Origin: Microcaldota archaeon
Lineage (GTDB): Archaea > Micrarchaeota > Micrarchaeia > Micrarchaeales > Micrarchaeaceae
Assembly: GCA_021790455.1 (NCBI GenBank)
Contig: JAJYDY010000002.1
Location: 1-47,930 of the forward strand
Length of the DNA stretch: 47,930 nucleotides
Direction: 5' to 3'
Shown here: piece after piece, positions 40,891-47,930 of the stretch
Position numbering within the stretch: position 1 is the first letter of the stretch
How the letters are laid out: every line of letters starts with the position of its first letter
Translations under genes and position numbers: made by a program
The notes under the pieces: generated by a model
Databases searched by the model: none
Seen by the model: the letters and a program-made list of their open reading frames with translations, nothing else
Told to the model about the DNA's origin: nothing

Positions 40891-41373
40891 ATGGCAATCG
40901 ACTCCATAGACTATTCATCGATTGAGGACAGCAACAAAGACGCGCTCGGGGACCTTGAGCCTATTGAAGAAAGGGAAAAGGTTGCTGTGAAGAAAGATGA
41001 GAACATAGCTGCTGCTCCGCATGCAAGCGCAGACAGTGAAGGCATCGCCTCATTTGACAAGTTTGCAGTGCTCGATATAAGGGTTTCGAAGATCCTTGAG
41101 GTTGATGATGTCGCAGGTGCGAAGAAGCCGCTCTACAAACTCAGGGTAGACCTTGGGGAAGTGTTGGGAGTAAGGACGATTGTCGCAGGAATCGCTGCAT
41201 ACTACTCAAAGGATGAACTCGTAAACAGGAAGATAATAGTGATAGCAAACCTCGCACCCCGCTCGATAGCAGGTATAATGTCACAGGGCATGCTTCTCGC
41301 AGCAGAGGACGGGGACGCAGTTTCACTCCTGCAGCCGGACAGGGACATGAAAGTCGGAAGCAAGATTGGATAG
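40891..41373 (+). CDS. Free-standing EMAP/Trbp111-type tRNA-binding protein (MetRS C-terminal domain)
   Basis: A 60-residue charged N-terminal extension precedes an OB-fold tRNA-binding domain: FDKFAVLDIRVSKILEVDDV, KPLYKLRVDLGEVLGVRTIVAGIAAYYSKDEL and LAPRSIAGIMSQGMLLAAED. This domain matches the C-terminal appended domain of MetRS and Trbp111, which binds the outside of tRNA and supports methionylation. The start ATG 40891 has GTGAT-TTGC-ATG; the track start adds seven residues. It is convergent with metG, stop codons 3 bp apart, so the domain has been separated from its enzyme. Confidence 0.88.
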   Translation: MAIDSIDYSSIEDSNKDALGDLEPIEEREKVAVKKDENIAAAPHASADSEGIASFDKFAVLDIRVSKILEVDDVAGAKKPLYKLRVDLGEVLGVRTIVAGIAAYYSKDELVNRKIIVIANLAPRSIAGIMSQGMLLAAEDGDAVSLLQPDRDMKVGSKIG

Positions 41374-41376
41374 CTG

Positions 41377-43032
41377 TCAGGAATAGCTGCCGATCTTCTT
41401 TATCTGCTGGTCTGTCAGCTTCTCAAATATCGGCTTTGGCTCCAAGCCTAGATTTAGGACCGGCATTTTCTTAAGATCTTCGAATTTCGGGTCTCGCTCT
41501 ATTCCAAAATACGCCAGCGCCGCCCTGCTGGAATCTGGAGTGAACGGGAAAAGAAGGATCCCTGTATAATATGCAATCTTTGCAAGCAGGTTCATTATTG
41601 TTGAGAAGTCCTTTGCCGCACTCTTGTCATCTTTTGCCGCCTTTGCAAGCACCCATGGCGCCTTTTCGCTCATGTAAGAGTTTCCCAGGTCAGCAATCTC
41701 CACGACCGTCTTGAGCGCATCCCTCAATTCTATGTTTTTGAAGTGTTTTGTGTACTTACTATAAAGTTCATCGAGCTTGCCAGCTACTCCTTCATCGATC
41801 TCAACCCGGCTGTCAAATATTTCCCGATTTGTCTTTATCAGCATAAGTACTCTTTGGAAAAGATTTCCGATTTTTCCATTTAGCATCTTATTTACCGCTT
41901 CTGCAAAGCCGTCCGTAGTGAAATCTGTGTCGGCATTCTCTGGAGCTATGGCCATCAATGCAAATCTCCAATAGTCTGGGTTCTTTACGACAGACAGGGC
42001 CTGCTCTAGGTCCATGCCGACTCCTCTGCTCTTCGAGAATTTCTTCCCTTCCCAGTTTAGGAACTCATACGATCTGATAGTATTTACCATGGAAAATCCA
42101 AGATTGGCGCCTAAAAGTGTTGCTGGGAAGAATATGGTATGGAAAAAGATGTTGTCCTTCCCCATAAATTGTATGAGTTTCGTTTCTTCGCTCATCCAGT
42201 AATTTTCCCATTTTGAATCCTGCCACTCCTTTGTTATTCCTATATATGCTATTGGTGCATCAAACCAAACAAATAATGTTTGATCCTCAAATCCCTTTAA
42301 TGGCACAGGGAAGCCCCATTTGCTGTGCCGACTTATGTCTCTCCTTTTTAATCCATTTTTGAAATATTTTTCGGATTCGTTTATTGCATTTCTGCTCCAA
42401 TTGAACTTTGACCTTTCTTTTACAAATTTTTCAACTTGGGGCTGCAATTTCGCTAAATCTATTGCTATATTTTTGGTTTTTTTGAATACTATCTCCCTTT
42501 TACCGCACAAGGTGCAATAAGGTTCTATAAGATCTTTTGGGTCAAGAATGCTAGAACAATTGTCACATTGGTCTCCTCGTGCTTTTTCAAAGCCGCAAAC
42601 AGGGCATTTGCCTTCTATATAGCGATCGTAAAGAAACAATTTGTCAAAATTGCAATATGGCAAATCTTTTTGCACTTCCTCAATATAGCCATTCTTATTA
42701 AGTGCATTGAATATTTCATATGTTATTTCTTTATTTTGTGCGGTGTGTGTGTTTCCATAATAGGTAAAGTTACACCCAAATGATTCAAATAGCAATTTAA
42801 TCTCTTCGTGCATCTTACCTGCGATTTTTTCGGGCGTAGTTTTTTCTCTTATCGCTTGGATTTCTATAGCTGCTCCATGGACATCAGAACCGCATATAAA
42901 GATGACGTCGTCTCCTTTCATGCGAAGATAATTGGTGTAAATGTCTGCGGGCAAAACAGATCCGACAAAATTCCCAAGATGCGGTAGCGAATATATGTAT
43001 GGTAATGCCGATGTTACTATAATTTTACTTAT
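41377..43032 (-). CDS. metG: Methionyl-tRNA synthetase, probable ATA start
   Basis: The class I synthetase has SALPYIYSLPHLGN (HIGH motif) and CGSDVHG. A zinc-knuckle insert follows (KCPVCGFEKARGDQCDNC, then YCTLCGKR), with FVWFDAPIAYIGITKEW, the KMSKS loop GKKFSKSRGVG and an alpha-helical anticodon domain. It charges tRNA-Met and tRNA-iMet. The track start, TTG 42954, would remove HIGH. The frame is open to the TGA of the upstream ORF; the next codons ATA-AGT-AAA align with the family's usual MSK start, and GGTGAT lies 3 nt upstream. ATA 43032 is therefore proposed, giving 551 aa. The 5' two-thirds is markedly AT-richer than surrounding genes, suggesting transfer or recombination. Confidence 0.93.
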   Translation of the reverse strand: MSKIIVTSALPYIYSLPHLGNFVGSVLPADIYTNYLRMKGDDVIFICGSDVHGAAIEIQAIREKTTPEKIAGKMHEEIKLLFESFGCNFTYYGNTHTAQNKEITYEIFNALNKNGYIEEVQKDLPYCNFDKLFLYDRYIEGKCPVCGFEKARGDQCDNCSSILDPKDLIEPYCTLCGKREIVFKKTKNIAIDLAKLQPQVEKFVKERSKFNWSRNAINESEKYFKNGLKRRDISRHSKWGFPVPLKGFEDQTLFVWFDAPIAYIGITKEWQDSKWENYWMSEETKLIQFMGKDNIFFHTIFFPATLLGANLGFSMVNTIRSYEFLNWEGKKFSKSRGVGMDLEQALSVVKNPDYWRFALMAIAPENADTDFTTDGFAEAVNKMLNGKIGNLFQRVLMLIKTNREIFDSRVEIDEGVAGKLDELYSKYTKHFKNIELRDALKTVVEIADLGNSYMSEKAPWVLAKAAKDDKSAAKDFSTIMNLLAKIAYYTGILLFPFTPDSSRAALAYFGIERDPKFEDLKKMPVLNLGLEPKPIFEKLTDQQIKKIGSYS

Positions 43033-43347
43033 TCAATCACCTTTTCCTTTAAACCATTCTTTTACTGATACTGTTTGCCTTAATCCATCTTTATGTTTAA
43101 TTTCATTTTCTACTAAAGCCATGAGTTTAAGCATTTCAGACTTTTTATTCAAGGCAAGAGTGTGATGGTTATGTCTATAAGGATAGTCTTGCGAATTTAA
43201 AGTTCCTTTGCGTTTATCGTGGTATATATAGAAGTTTTCTAATCCAAAGTTTAGTAAAGCTTTCTGGGAATCCTTGAGTAAGCTTAAATTATAATTGCCC
43301 AGCGAAAATCTGGGCCTGTGCACTTCCGCATCCTGAAATTTCGTCAA
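43033..43347 (-). pseudogene. LAGLIDADG homing endonuclease-like remnant
   Basis: The 104 aa ORF contains FQDAEVHRPRFSL-GNYNLSLLKDSQKALLNFGLEN and HNHHTLALNKKSEMLKLMALV, which resemble the second half of LAGLIDADG proteins (DAEG block, LL-lQ-lL--fGI, h-L-I---e---f---I). The first half and the catalytic LAGLIDADG block are missing or fused, so it is likely a decayed fragment. It starts at TTG within a palindrome. It is in the same frame as metG, separated only by TGA, and shares the AT-rich composition. Detection is by eye, and a small unrelated protein remains possible. Confidence 0.45.
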
Positions 43348-43362
43348 GATTTATTAATCTTG
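43345..43362. repeat. Perfect palindrome upstream of the remnant gene
   Basis: CAAGATT-TATT-AATCTTG is a perfect 7+4+7 inverted repeat covering the TTG start of the 104-aa ORF on the minus strand and lying about 100 nt before mcm on the plus strand. It could be an operator, a terminator-like hairpin or the edge of an inserted segment. Confidence 0.45.
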
Positions 43363-43464
43363 CCGTATGCTTACATTACATTGGTGCTGCGTCTGTTTTA
43401 AATATCAGAAAGGGGGAAGAAGTAATGCGTTTGCGCACCGTCTTGTGGGCAGTAGTGTGGTATT

Positions 43465-45534
43465 ATGGCTGATCCTCTAGTAGAGGCGATAAAGGCAAGG
43501 TTCGATGACTTTCTCGAACGCTATTATAGGGAGAAGATCGACAGCATCGTCATTTCTTATCCTCAAAAGAGAAGCCTTATGGTCGACTTCAAGGACCTCA
43601 GCAAGTTCGATCCAGAGCTTGCGCAGGAGCTGGCCGATAAGCCAGACCTTGTGATAGAGGCAGCGAACGAGTCGCTGGCAGGGAAGCTTTCCGATGTGGA
43701 TACTGCGGGCAACGATCCGCACGTGCGGTTCTTCGGCCAGAACATTAACACCCCTCTTGTTATGGACGTGGGTTCATCGTTCATAGGAAAAATGATGATG
43801 GTGGACAGCCTGGTAGTCAAGAGAAGTGAAATCAACCCGAAGGCAAAGATCGATGCTTACAAGTGCTCCTACTGCGGGGCTGTATACAAGTTCAGGGCAG
43901 GGAAGGACGAGACGCTCGATATCTGCACGCAATGCAAGAGGAAGTCGCTGAAGCAGACTCCCGAGGAGAGCAGCTTCGTCAACCTGCAGAGGATAGCCGT
44001 GCAGGACCCCCTTGAGAGACTGAAGGGCAACTCCCCCACGTGGCAGCTTGAGGTGTGGCTGGAGGACGACCTAGTCAACACAGTCATACCCGGAGACATA
44101 ATCGAGCTAACCGGAATCCTCAGGATAAGGCCGAGGAGGAACCAGCGTGGGAAGCTGGAGAAGAGCGTCTATACGATGTTCCTCGAGACCGTCTCTGTCG
44201 TTCCGAAGCAGAAGGAGTTCGCGGAGCTGACGATAAGCGAGGATGAGGAGCGGCAGATATTAGAGATAGCGAAGGACCCGAAGATCTTCGAGAGGATCTC
44301 GAAATCGATAGCGACTTCAATATACGGCTATGACGAGATAAAGCAGGCGGTCGCGCTGCAGCTGTTCGGAGGCACGCAGGGAAAGCTGCTCGTCGACGGA
44401 GGACAGATAAGGGCTGATATGCACATCCTTCTCATCGGTGATCCGGGAAGCGCAAAGACGAGAATCCTGCAGACCGTAGCCCACATCGTGCCGAAAGGAA
44501 TTTACGTTTCCGGAAAGTCAGTCACTGGAGGCGGGCTCACTGCAATAGCGGAGAGGGACGAGTTCGCGGAAGGAGGGTGGGTGCTGAAGGCTGGAGCGCT
44601 CGTGCTTGCAAACGGCGGAATACTCGCTGCTGATGAGTTTGACAAGGTCGGAGAGGACGACCGTGCGTCGATGCACGAGGCCCTCGAGTCGCAGACTATC
44701 AGCGTAGCCAAAGCGGGAATCATAGCAACTTTCAATGCAAGGACCGCGGTCCTTGCCGCCGCCAACCCAAAGTTCGGGAGGTTTGACCCGCACCAATATC
44801 CAGTTCAGCAGTTTGACATACCGCCTACGCTCCTGTCCAGGTTCGACCTTATATTCCCGATAAAGGATATCATGGACCCAGAGCAGGATACGAAGATAGC
44901 GCAGCACATACTAATGCAGCACGAGGCTGCTGGCGCGAAGATATCAGATATCAGGAACGTCGCGCAGGTGGAGGAGCCGCCGATAAACGTTGAGTTGCTC
45001 AGGAAATATGTCGCATATGCAAAGAAGAACATCACTCCAAGGCTGACTGACTCTGCATCGAAGCGCATACAGGAATATTACGTTGAGTTGAGGAAGTTGG
45101 GGTTGAAGCAGGGAGCTACTCCCATAACTCCACGTCAGATTGAGGGGCTTGTCCGCATGGCTGAGGCGAGCGCAAAGGCGCGATTGTCTAGCATAGTGGA
45201 GGTCGCTGACGCAGAGCGCGCAATCTCGCTCACAGAGTTCATGCTCAAGACGCTTGCTGTCGATAGCACGAACAGGGTTGACATAGACACGATCCTCACT
45301 GGAATGCCAAGGGAAAAGGTCGACAGGATAAACAACATGATTTCGATAATCAGGAAGCTTGAGGAGGCGAGCGCAGGCAAGGGCGCAAGCTACACGCAGG
45401 TCATAGAGGAAGCGGTTCGCGCAGGCATGACAGAGGTTGATGCAAGGAAGCAGATAGAAGAGCTTGAGAAGATAGGCGACGTATTCACTCCGAAGAGCGG
45501 TGTGATAAAGTTAGTAAAGAAGGAAGGGGATTGA
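43465..45534 (+). CDS. mcm: Replicative helicase MCM
   Basis: The 689 aa protein is the archaeal MCM. The N-terminal domain includes the zinc-binding set CSYC at about residue 133 and CTQC about 25 residues later. The ATPase has Walker A GDPGSAKT at about 325-332, VTGGGLTAIAERDEF, the Walker B ILAADEFDK and a sensor stretch with AAANPKFGRFDP. The arginine finger lies in LLSRFDLIF. A C-terminal winged helix follows (SYTQVIEEAVRAGMTEVDAR). It unwinds DNA ahead of the fork as a hexamer. The start ATG is preceded by GTGGTATT. A TTTAAATATC TATA box lies about 65 nt upstream. Confidence 0.96.
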   Translation: MADPLVEAIKARFDDFLERYYREKIDSIVISYPQKRSLMVDFKDLSKFDPELAQELADKPDLVIEAANESLAGKLSDVDTAGNDPHVRFFGQNINTPLVMDVGSSFIGKMMMVDSLVVKRSEINPKAKIDAYKCSYCGAVYKFRAGKDETLDICTQCKRKSLKQTPEESSFVNLQRIAVQDPLERLKGNSPTWQLEVWLEDDLVNTVIPGDIIELTGILRIRPRRNQRGKLEKSVYTMFLETVSVVPKQKEFAELTISEDEERQILEIAKDPKIFERISKSIATSIYGYDEIKQAVALQLFGGTQGKLLVDGGQIRADMHILLIGDPGSAKTRILQTVAHIVPKGIYVSGKSVTGGGLTAIAERDEFAEGGWVLKAGALVLANGGILAADEFDKVGEDDRASMHEALESQTISVAKAGIIATFNARTAVLAAANPKFGRFDPHQYPVQQFDIPPTLLSRFDLIFPIKDIMDPEQDTKIAQHILMQHEAAGAKISDIRNVAQVEEPPINVELLRKYVAYAKKNITPRLTDSASKRIQEYYVELRKLGLKQGATPITPRQIEGLVRMAEASAKARLSSIVEVADAERAISLTEFMLKTLAVDSTNRVDIDTILTGMPREKVDRINNMISIIRKLEEASAGKGASYTQVIEEAVRAGMTEVDARKQIEELEKIGDVFTPKSGVIKLVKKEGD

Positions 45535-45573
45535 AAATAAAAATGAAAAGAAGGGGAAACGGCTATTAGCCGT
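45535..45573 (-). terminator. Stop-codon hairpin plus T-rich tract after the 255-aa gene
   Basis: On the minus strand ACGGC-TAATA-GCCGT is a 5-bp GC-rich stem whose loop holds the TAA stop. TTTCCCCTTCTTTTCATTTTTATTTTC follows. This repeats the arrangement seen at three other gene ends. Confidence 0.5.
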
Positions 45574-46333
45574 ATCCTATAATCGGTCCTTCGATTTTTG
45601 ACTTTGGCGCACCATTCCCTTTCTCCCTTTTCTCCCATCTCAATATCTCGAAGCTAGGGTCGATGTGGGATAGCGGGGGATTGTAGTTTGGCGGATGGTG
45701 CCTTGTTCCCCTGTTCATCACTATACCATATACCGGAACCTCCCCAGCATGCGGGTTTCCCCTCTTCGGCATCTCCCTCGGTTCCTTTCGCAGATGCTGC
45801 TGCGGTGAAGATGTCCGGAATGATAGCCCGCTCTCGATTCCAAGCTCGAACTTCAGCTGCAGCGCCCTTCCGAATATGTTCGCCCTGTCTATCGCCCGTT
45901 TGTAAGTCGGAAGCTTTGCAACTCCTCCCCTCATAACCTCTCCAGGGGTGACCCTTATCTCAGCGTATTCGTCATTGTAGCTGAAGCTTATCTCGCTTCC
46001 TGCCTGTCTCCACATATAGTTGCCCTTCAGCAATGCTTCTATCTCCTTTGCCACCGCGGATTTGACGTTAAGCCTATAGACATAACCGCAGAAAAGGTTG
46101 CCGTCCTCTATCAGCACCTCTAATCTCTTCAGGTTGCCATCGCTCGTTTTTATGCCGCCCGTTGCCTCCATGAGGGCCAGCCATTCAGGCATGGGCATTC
46201 TAGCAGACCTCTGTTCTGTAGAGTCAGGTCTCGGCGCTGTGCCTAGCTCTGCCTGCGCACTGACATGTGCTATTGCTGCCTTTGTCGCAAGTCCAGTTCC
46301 ATGGCCTGCTGTCTCGATTTTATGATCTGTCAT
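45566..46333 (-). CDS. Hypothetical soluble protein
   Basis: I do not recognise this 255 aa protein. The N-terminal 45 residues are polar and disordered-looking. The middle (GYVYRLNVKSAVAKEIEALLKGNYMWRQ and SFSYNDEYAEIRVTP) alternates strands and helices. The C-terminus is Pro/Arg/Gly-rich. No known motif is visible. An AT-rich promoter (TTAAATATGAG) lies upstream. It follows the next unknown gene on the same strand after 77 bp and terminates with a hairpin against mcm. Confidence 0.6.
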   Translation of the reverse strand: MTDHKIETAGHGTGLATKAAIAHVSAQAELGTAPRPDSTEQRSARMPMPEWLALMEATGGIKTSDGNLKRLEVLIEDGNLFCGYVYRLNVKSAVAKEIEALLKGNYMWRQAGSEISFSYNDEYAEIRVTPGEVMRGGVAKLPTYKRAIDRANIFGRALQLKFELGIESGLSFRTSSPQQHLRKEPREMPKRGNPHAGEVPVYGIVMNRGTRHHPPNYNPPLSHIDPSFEILRWEKREKGNGAPKSKIEGPIIGYG

Positions 46334-46410
46334 TACAATCTACCTGAAAGAGCTTTCCTTATGGCTCATATTTAAGCAGCGCTTATAAGTGTGGCATGCG
46401 ACGGACATGC

Positions 46411-47930
46411 TCACTTTGCAGTGCTTTTCTCCTTCCCGTTCTTTGAAGTGCTGTGAGAAAAGTATAGGTTGCTGACAGGCTCCAGCGCAGCGAGCAGACT
46501 GAGCGGGTCCTTGTCCCTCTCCAGCCCCCTTATCACAGTTTCTGCGACGGCGTTCGCCTTCTTCGGCTCTCGCTCAAGGCCGCCGACGACGCTTTCGAAT
46601 ACCTTCAGCAGCCTTGGCTGACTGCCTCTGAGTCCCTCGAGCAGGCCCCTCTTCGCGATCTCCTCTATCTTCGCAGATGCCTTGCTGATAAGAGGCTTGT
46701 CGAGTGTGCCCCTCAGCTTCGCAGACTGCTGCGTGTCATAGCTCTTCGCAAACCTGTCCATGAGCGCTAGCGCGTATCTCTGCGCCCTCTGGCTCTCCTT
46801 TAGTTCAAGCAGTATCGACCTTGCCGCTCTTGCAGCGTAGACAAAGCCTTCTTTGCCATCATTGCGCCTTTCGGAAACGGCGGACGCAAACTTGTACACT
46901 ACGATGGGAAGGACGGTATTCTGGTTCGTCGCCTTTGCCACTGATGTACGCAATAGGATGAATTCAGGCGCCTCATTTCTCTTCGCTTCCTCCTTTCCTG
47001 CTAGGTTCATCTCCCTGATGAACACCTCCGCCATAGAAAACTCGCCCTTTATCGCAACAAGCGCCTTCTGCAACTCGTCAGAGGTTTCAGCTGCGCTCAG
47101 CAACAAGCTGGACCTTTTCAGGAGGTGTTCGCCAATCTGCATGCCAACTGTTCCGCTAACTAGCCCATCGAGTATGGCTTTCTTCCCCGCTATCACGCCC
47201 GATATCTCAGCCAGCTTTCCGATCGTTGATGAACTTAGGCTTGAGAGCGGAGCGCCAGTTACAAGGCCCTGCATTACCAGGACTTTCTGCATCCTGACCT
47301 TGCCTTCTATCACGCCTGCAATTGACCCCGTTTTCTCAGAATTGAGTGTTGCAATCGCCTGCTCCGCCTTCTGCATCGCCGCACTCAAATCCTGGAGCGA
47401 CTTCGCACTATTGCAGAATTCATTGCCTGCATCCATGCCCTCTGCAGAAGCGATCTTCATGAGCGCTGCCTTCGCTTCCTCTGAAAGCCTGTTTATTATC
47501 AGCTTGACCACATCGTAAGTCGCAGTTCCTTTAAGTTTCGTCTCTATAGCAGAGACTGCATCCCTGTGCGCATCGAGTATCGATTTCACTATCGATAAGA
47601 TGTCCGTGGAAGAGAACGCATCAAGCAGCTCTGCAATCTTCTCGCTGCCGTCCTTGTCGGCTGCCACAGCAACAGAGTTGAAAAGCTTTATCATTATCTC
47701 GACCACGTCGTTGTGGCCCTCCCTTCTGTGCTTCGAGAAGAGGTCGCTCTCCGCGAGAGTCGTAAAAGCATCCTGAATCTTCTGCATCACATTCTCGGAA
47801 TATGCAGCATCAATGAATTTTATCTCGACTTGCAGGCCTTCTATCGTTCCGAGCTTTTCCGCATCGACAGCTATCTTGTTGTGCAGCACCTGCAGCAGAT
47901 GGTAGCCGAAGCCCACGAGCGGCGTGTAAT
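46411..47930 (-). CDS. Hypothetical helical protein, probably incomplete at the window edge
   Basis: About 500 residues are visible and the frame is open to the end of the window: YTPLV precedes the track's GTG start at 47916, so the true start may lie beyond. The protein is soluble and almost entirely helical, with many Ala, Leu, Lys and Glu residues and HEAT/ARM-like helix pairs (VVKLIINRLSEEAKAALMKIASAEG, AKASAKIEEIAKRGLLEGLRG). I do not recognise the family. Repeat-type helical architecture suggests a protein-protein scaffold, which is only a guess. Confidence 0.6.
   Translation of the reverse strand, partial: YTPLVGFGYHLLQVLHNKIAVDAEKLGTIEGLQVEIKFIDAAYSENVMQKIQDAFTTLAESDLFSKHRREGHNDVVEIMIKLFNSVAVAADKDGSEKIAELLDAFSSTDILSIVKSILDAHRDAVSAIETKLKGTATYDVVKLIINRLSEEAKAALMKIASAEGMDAGNEFCNSAKSLQDLSAAMQKAEQAIATLNSEKTGSIAGVIEGKVRMQKVLVMQGLVTGAPLSSLSSSTIGKLAEISGVIAGKKAILDGLVSGTVGMQIGEHLLKRSSLLLSAAETSDELQKALVAIKGEFSMAEVFIREMNLAGKEEAKRNEAPEFILLRTSVAKATNQNTVLPIVVYKFASAVSERRNDGKEGFVYAARAARSILLELKESQRAQRYALALMDRFAKSYDTQQSAKLRGTLDKPLISKASAKIEEIAKRGLLEGLRGSQPRLLKVFESVVGGLEREPKKANAVAETVIRGLERDKDPLSLLAALEPVSNLYFSHSTSKNGKEKSTAK

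Noticed and set aside
1-47930. CRISPR arrays, insertion sequences, rRNA and integrase/attachment sites
   Set aside because: No direct-repeat array, transposase motif or rRNA-like stretch was seen on either strand.

Overview
The window reads as a chromosomal segment of a small-genome archaeon, most likely a DPANN lineage resembling Micrarchaeota (ARMAN-2-like); that placement is inferred from gene content, not computed. Archaeal markers are FtsZ, Rad50/Mre11, aEF1B, MCM, a thermosome, prefoldin beta, DtdA, an Lhr helicase, an archaeal presenilin, and the archaeal run adkA-DUF106-rpl34e-cmk-rpl14e. Genes are densely packed on both strands, with many short or overlapping junctions. Many starts follow a GTGAT Shine-Dalgarno core with a 3-4 nt spacer, which let me correct several ORF-track starts.

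Layout. 0.1-5 kb: NUDIX hydrolase, ftsZ, rad50, a small membrane protein, aEF1B and a zinc-ribbon protein. 5-9.5 kb (minus): secreted Lon-like S16 protease, a surface protein, a homologue of the phage DNA-base hypermodification family (HMUDK/aGPT-Pplase helical domain), and a presenilin-type protease. 9.6-13.2 kb: Lhr helicase and dtdA. 13.2-15.6 kb: nuoABCD. 15.6-17.3 kb: unknown and surface proteins. 17.3-19.9 kb: prefoldin beta, DHH phosphoesterase, mre11. 20-22.5 kb (minus): ribosomal/adk operon. 22.6-30.5 kb: thermosome, GNAT, histidine phosphatase, Mrp ATPase and an RPA-like OB protein among lineage-specific unknowns. 30.5-33.8 kb: envelope genes (flippase-like, GT2, PAP2, DUF929). 33.86-34.0 kb: intron-containing tRNA-Trp(CCA). 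34-40.7 kb: antiporter, carbamate kinase, a protein with two ribosomal P1/L12-like domains, purF, HAD hydrolase, proline dehydrogenase. 40.9-43.4 kb: free-standing EMAP-type tRNA-binding protein tail-to-tail with metG, whose 5' half is AT-rich and preceded by a LAGLIDADG-like remnant. 43.5-47.9 kb: mcm and two unknown proteins, the last running off the window.

Most notable observations. (1) lhr and metG have no ATG/GTG/TTG that includes their conserved N-termini, yet both have the same arrangement GTGAT-TGN-ATA, pointing to ATA initiation. (2) Several genes end in perfect inverted repeats that contain the stop codon, most followed by a T-rich tract, like bacterial intrinsic terminators. (3) A DNA-hypermodification family protein sits in a cellular archaeal context. 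(4) The tRNA-Trp intron carries a box-C motif and an 8-nt complement to the anticodon region. (5) One protein appears built from tandem P1/L12 dimerisation-like domains. (6) Palindromes overlap or flank promoters and leaders of the GNAT, thermosome, adkA and LAGLIDADG-remnant genes. No CRISPR array, IS element or rRNA was seen, and no gene-free stretch exceeds 300 bases.
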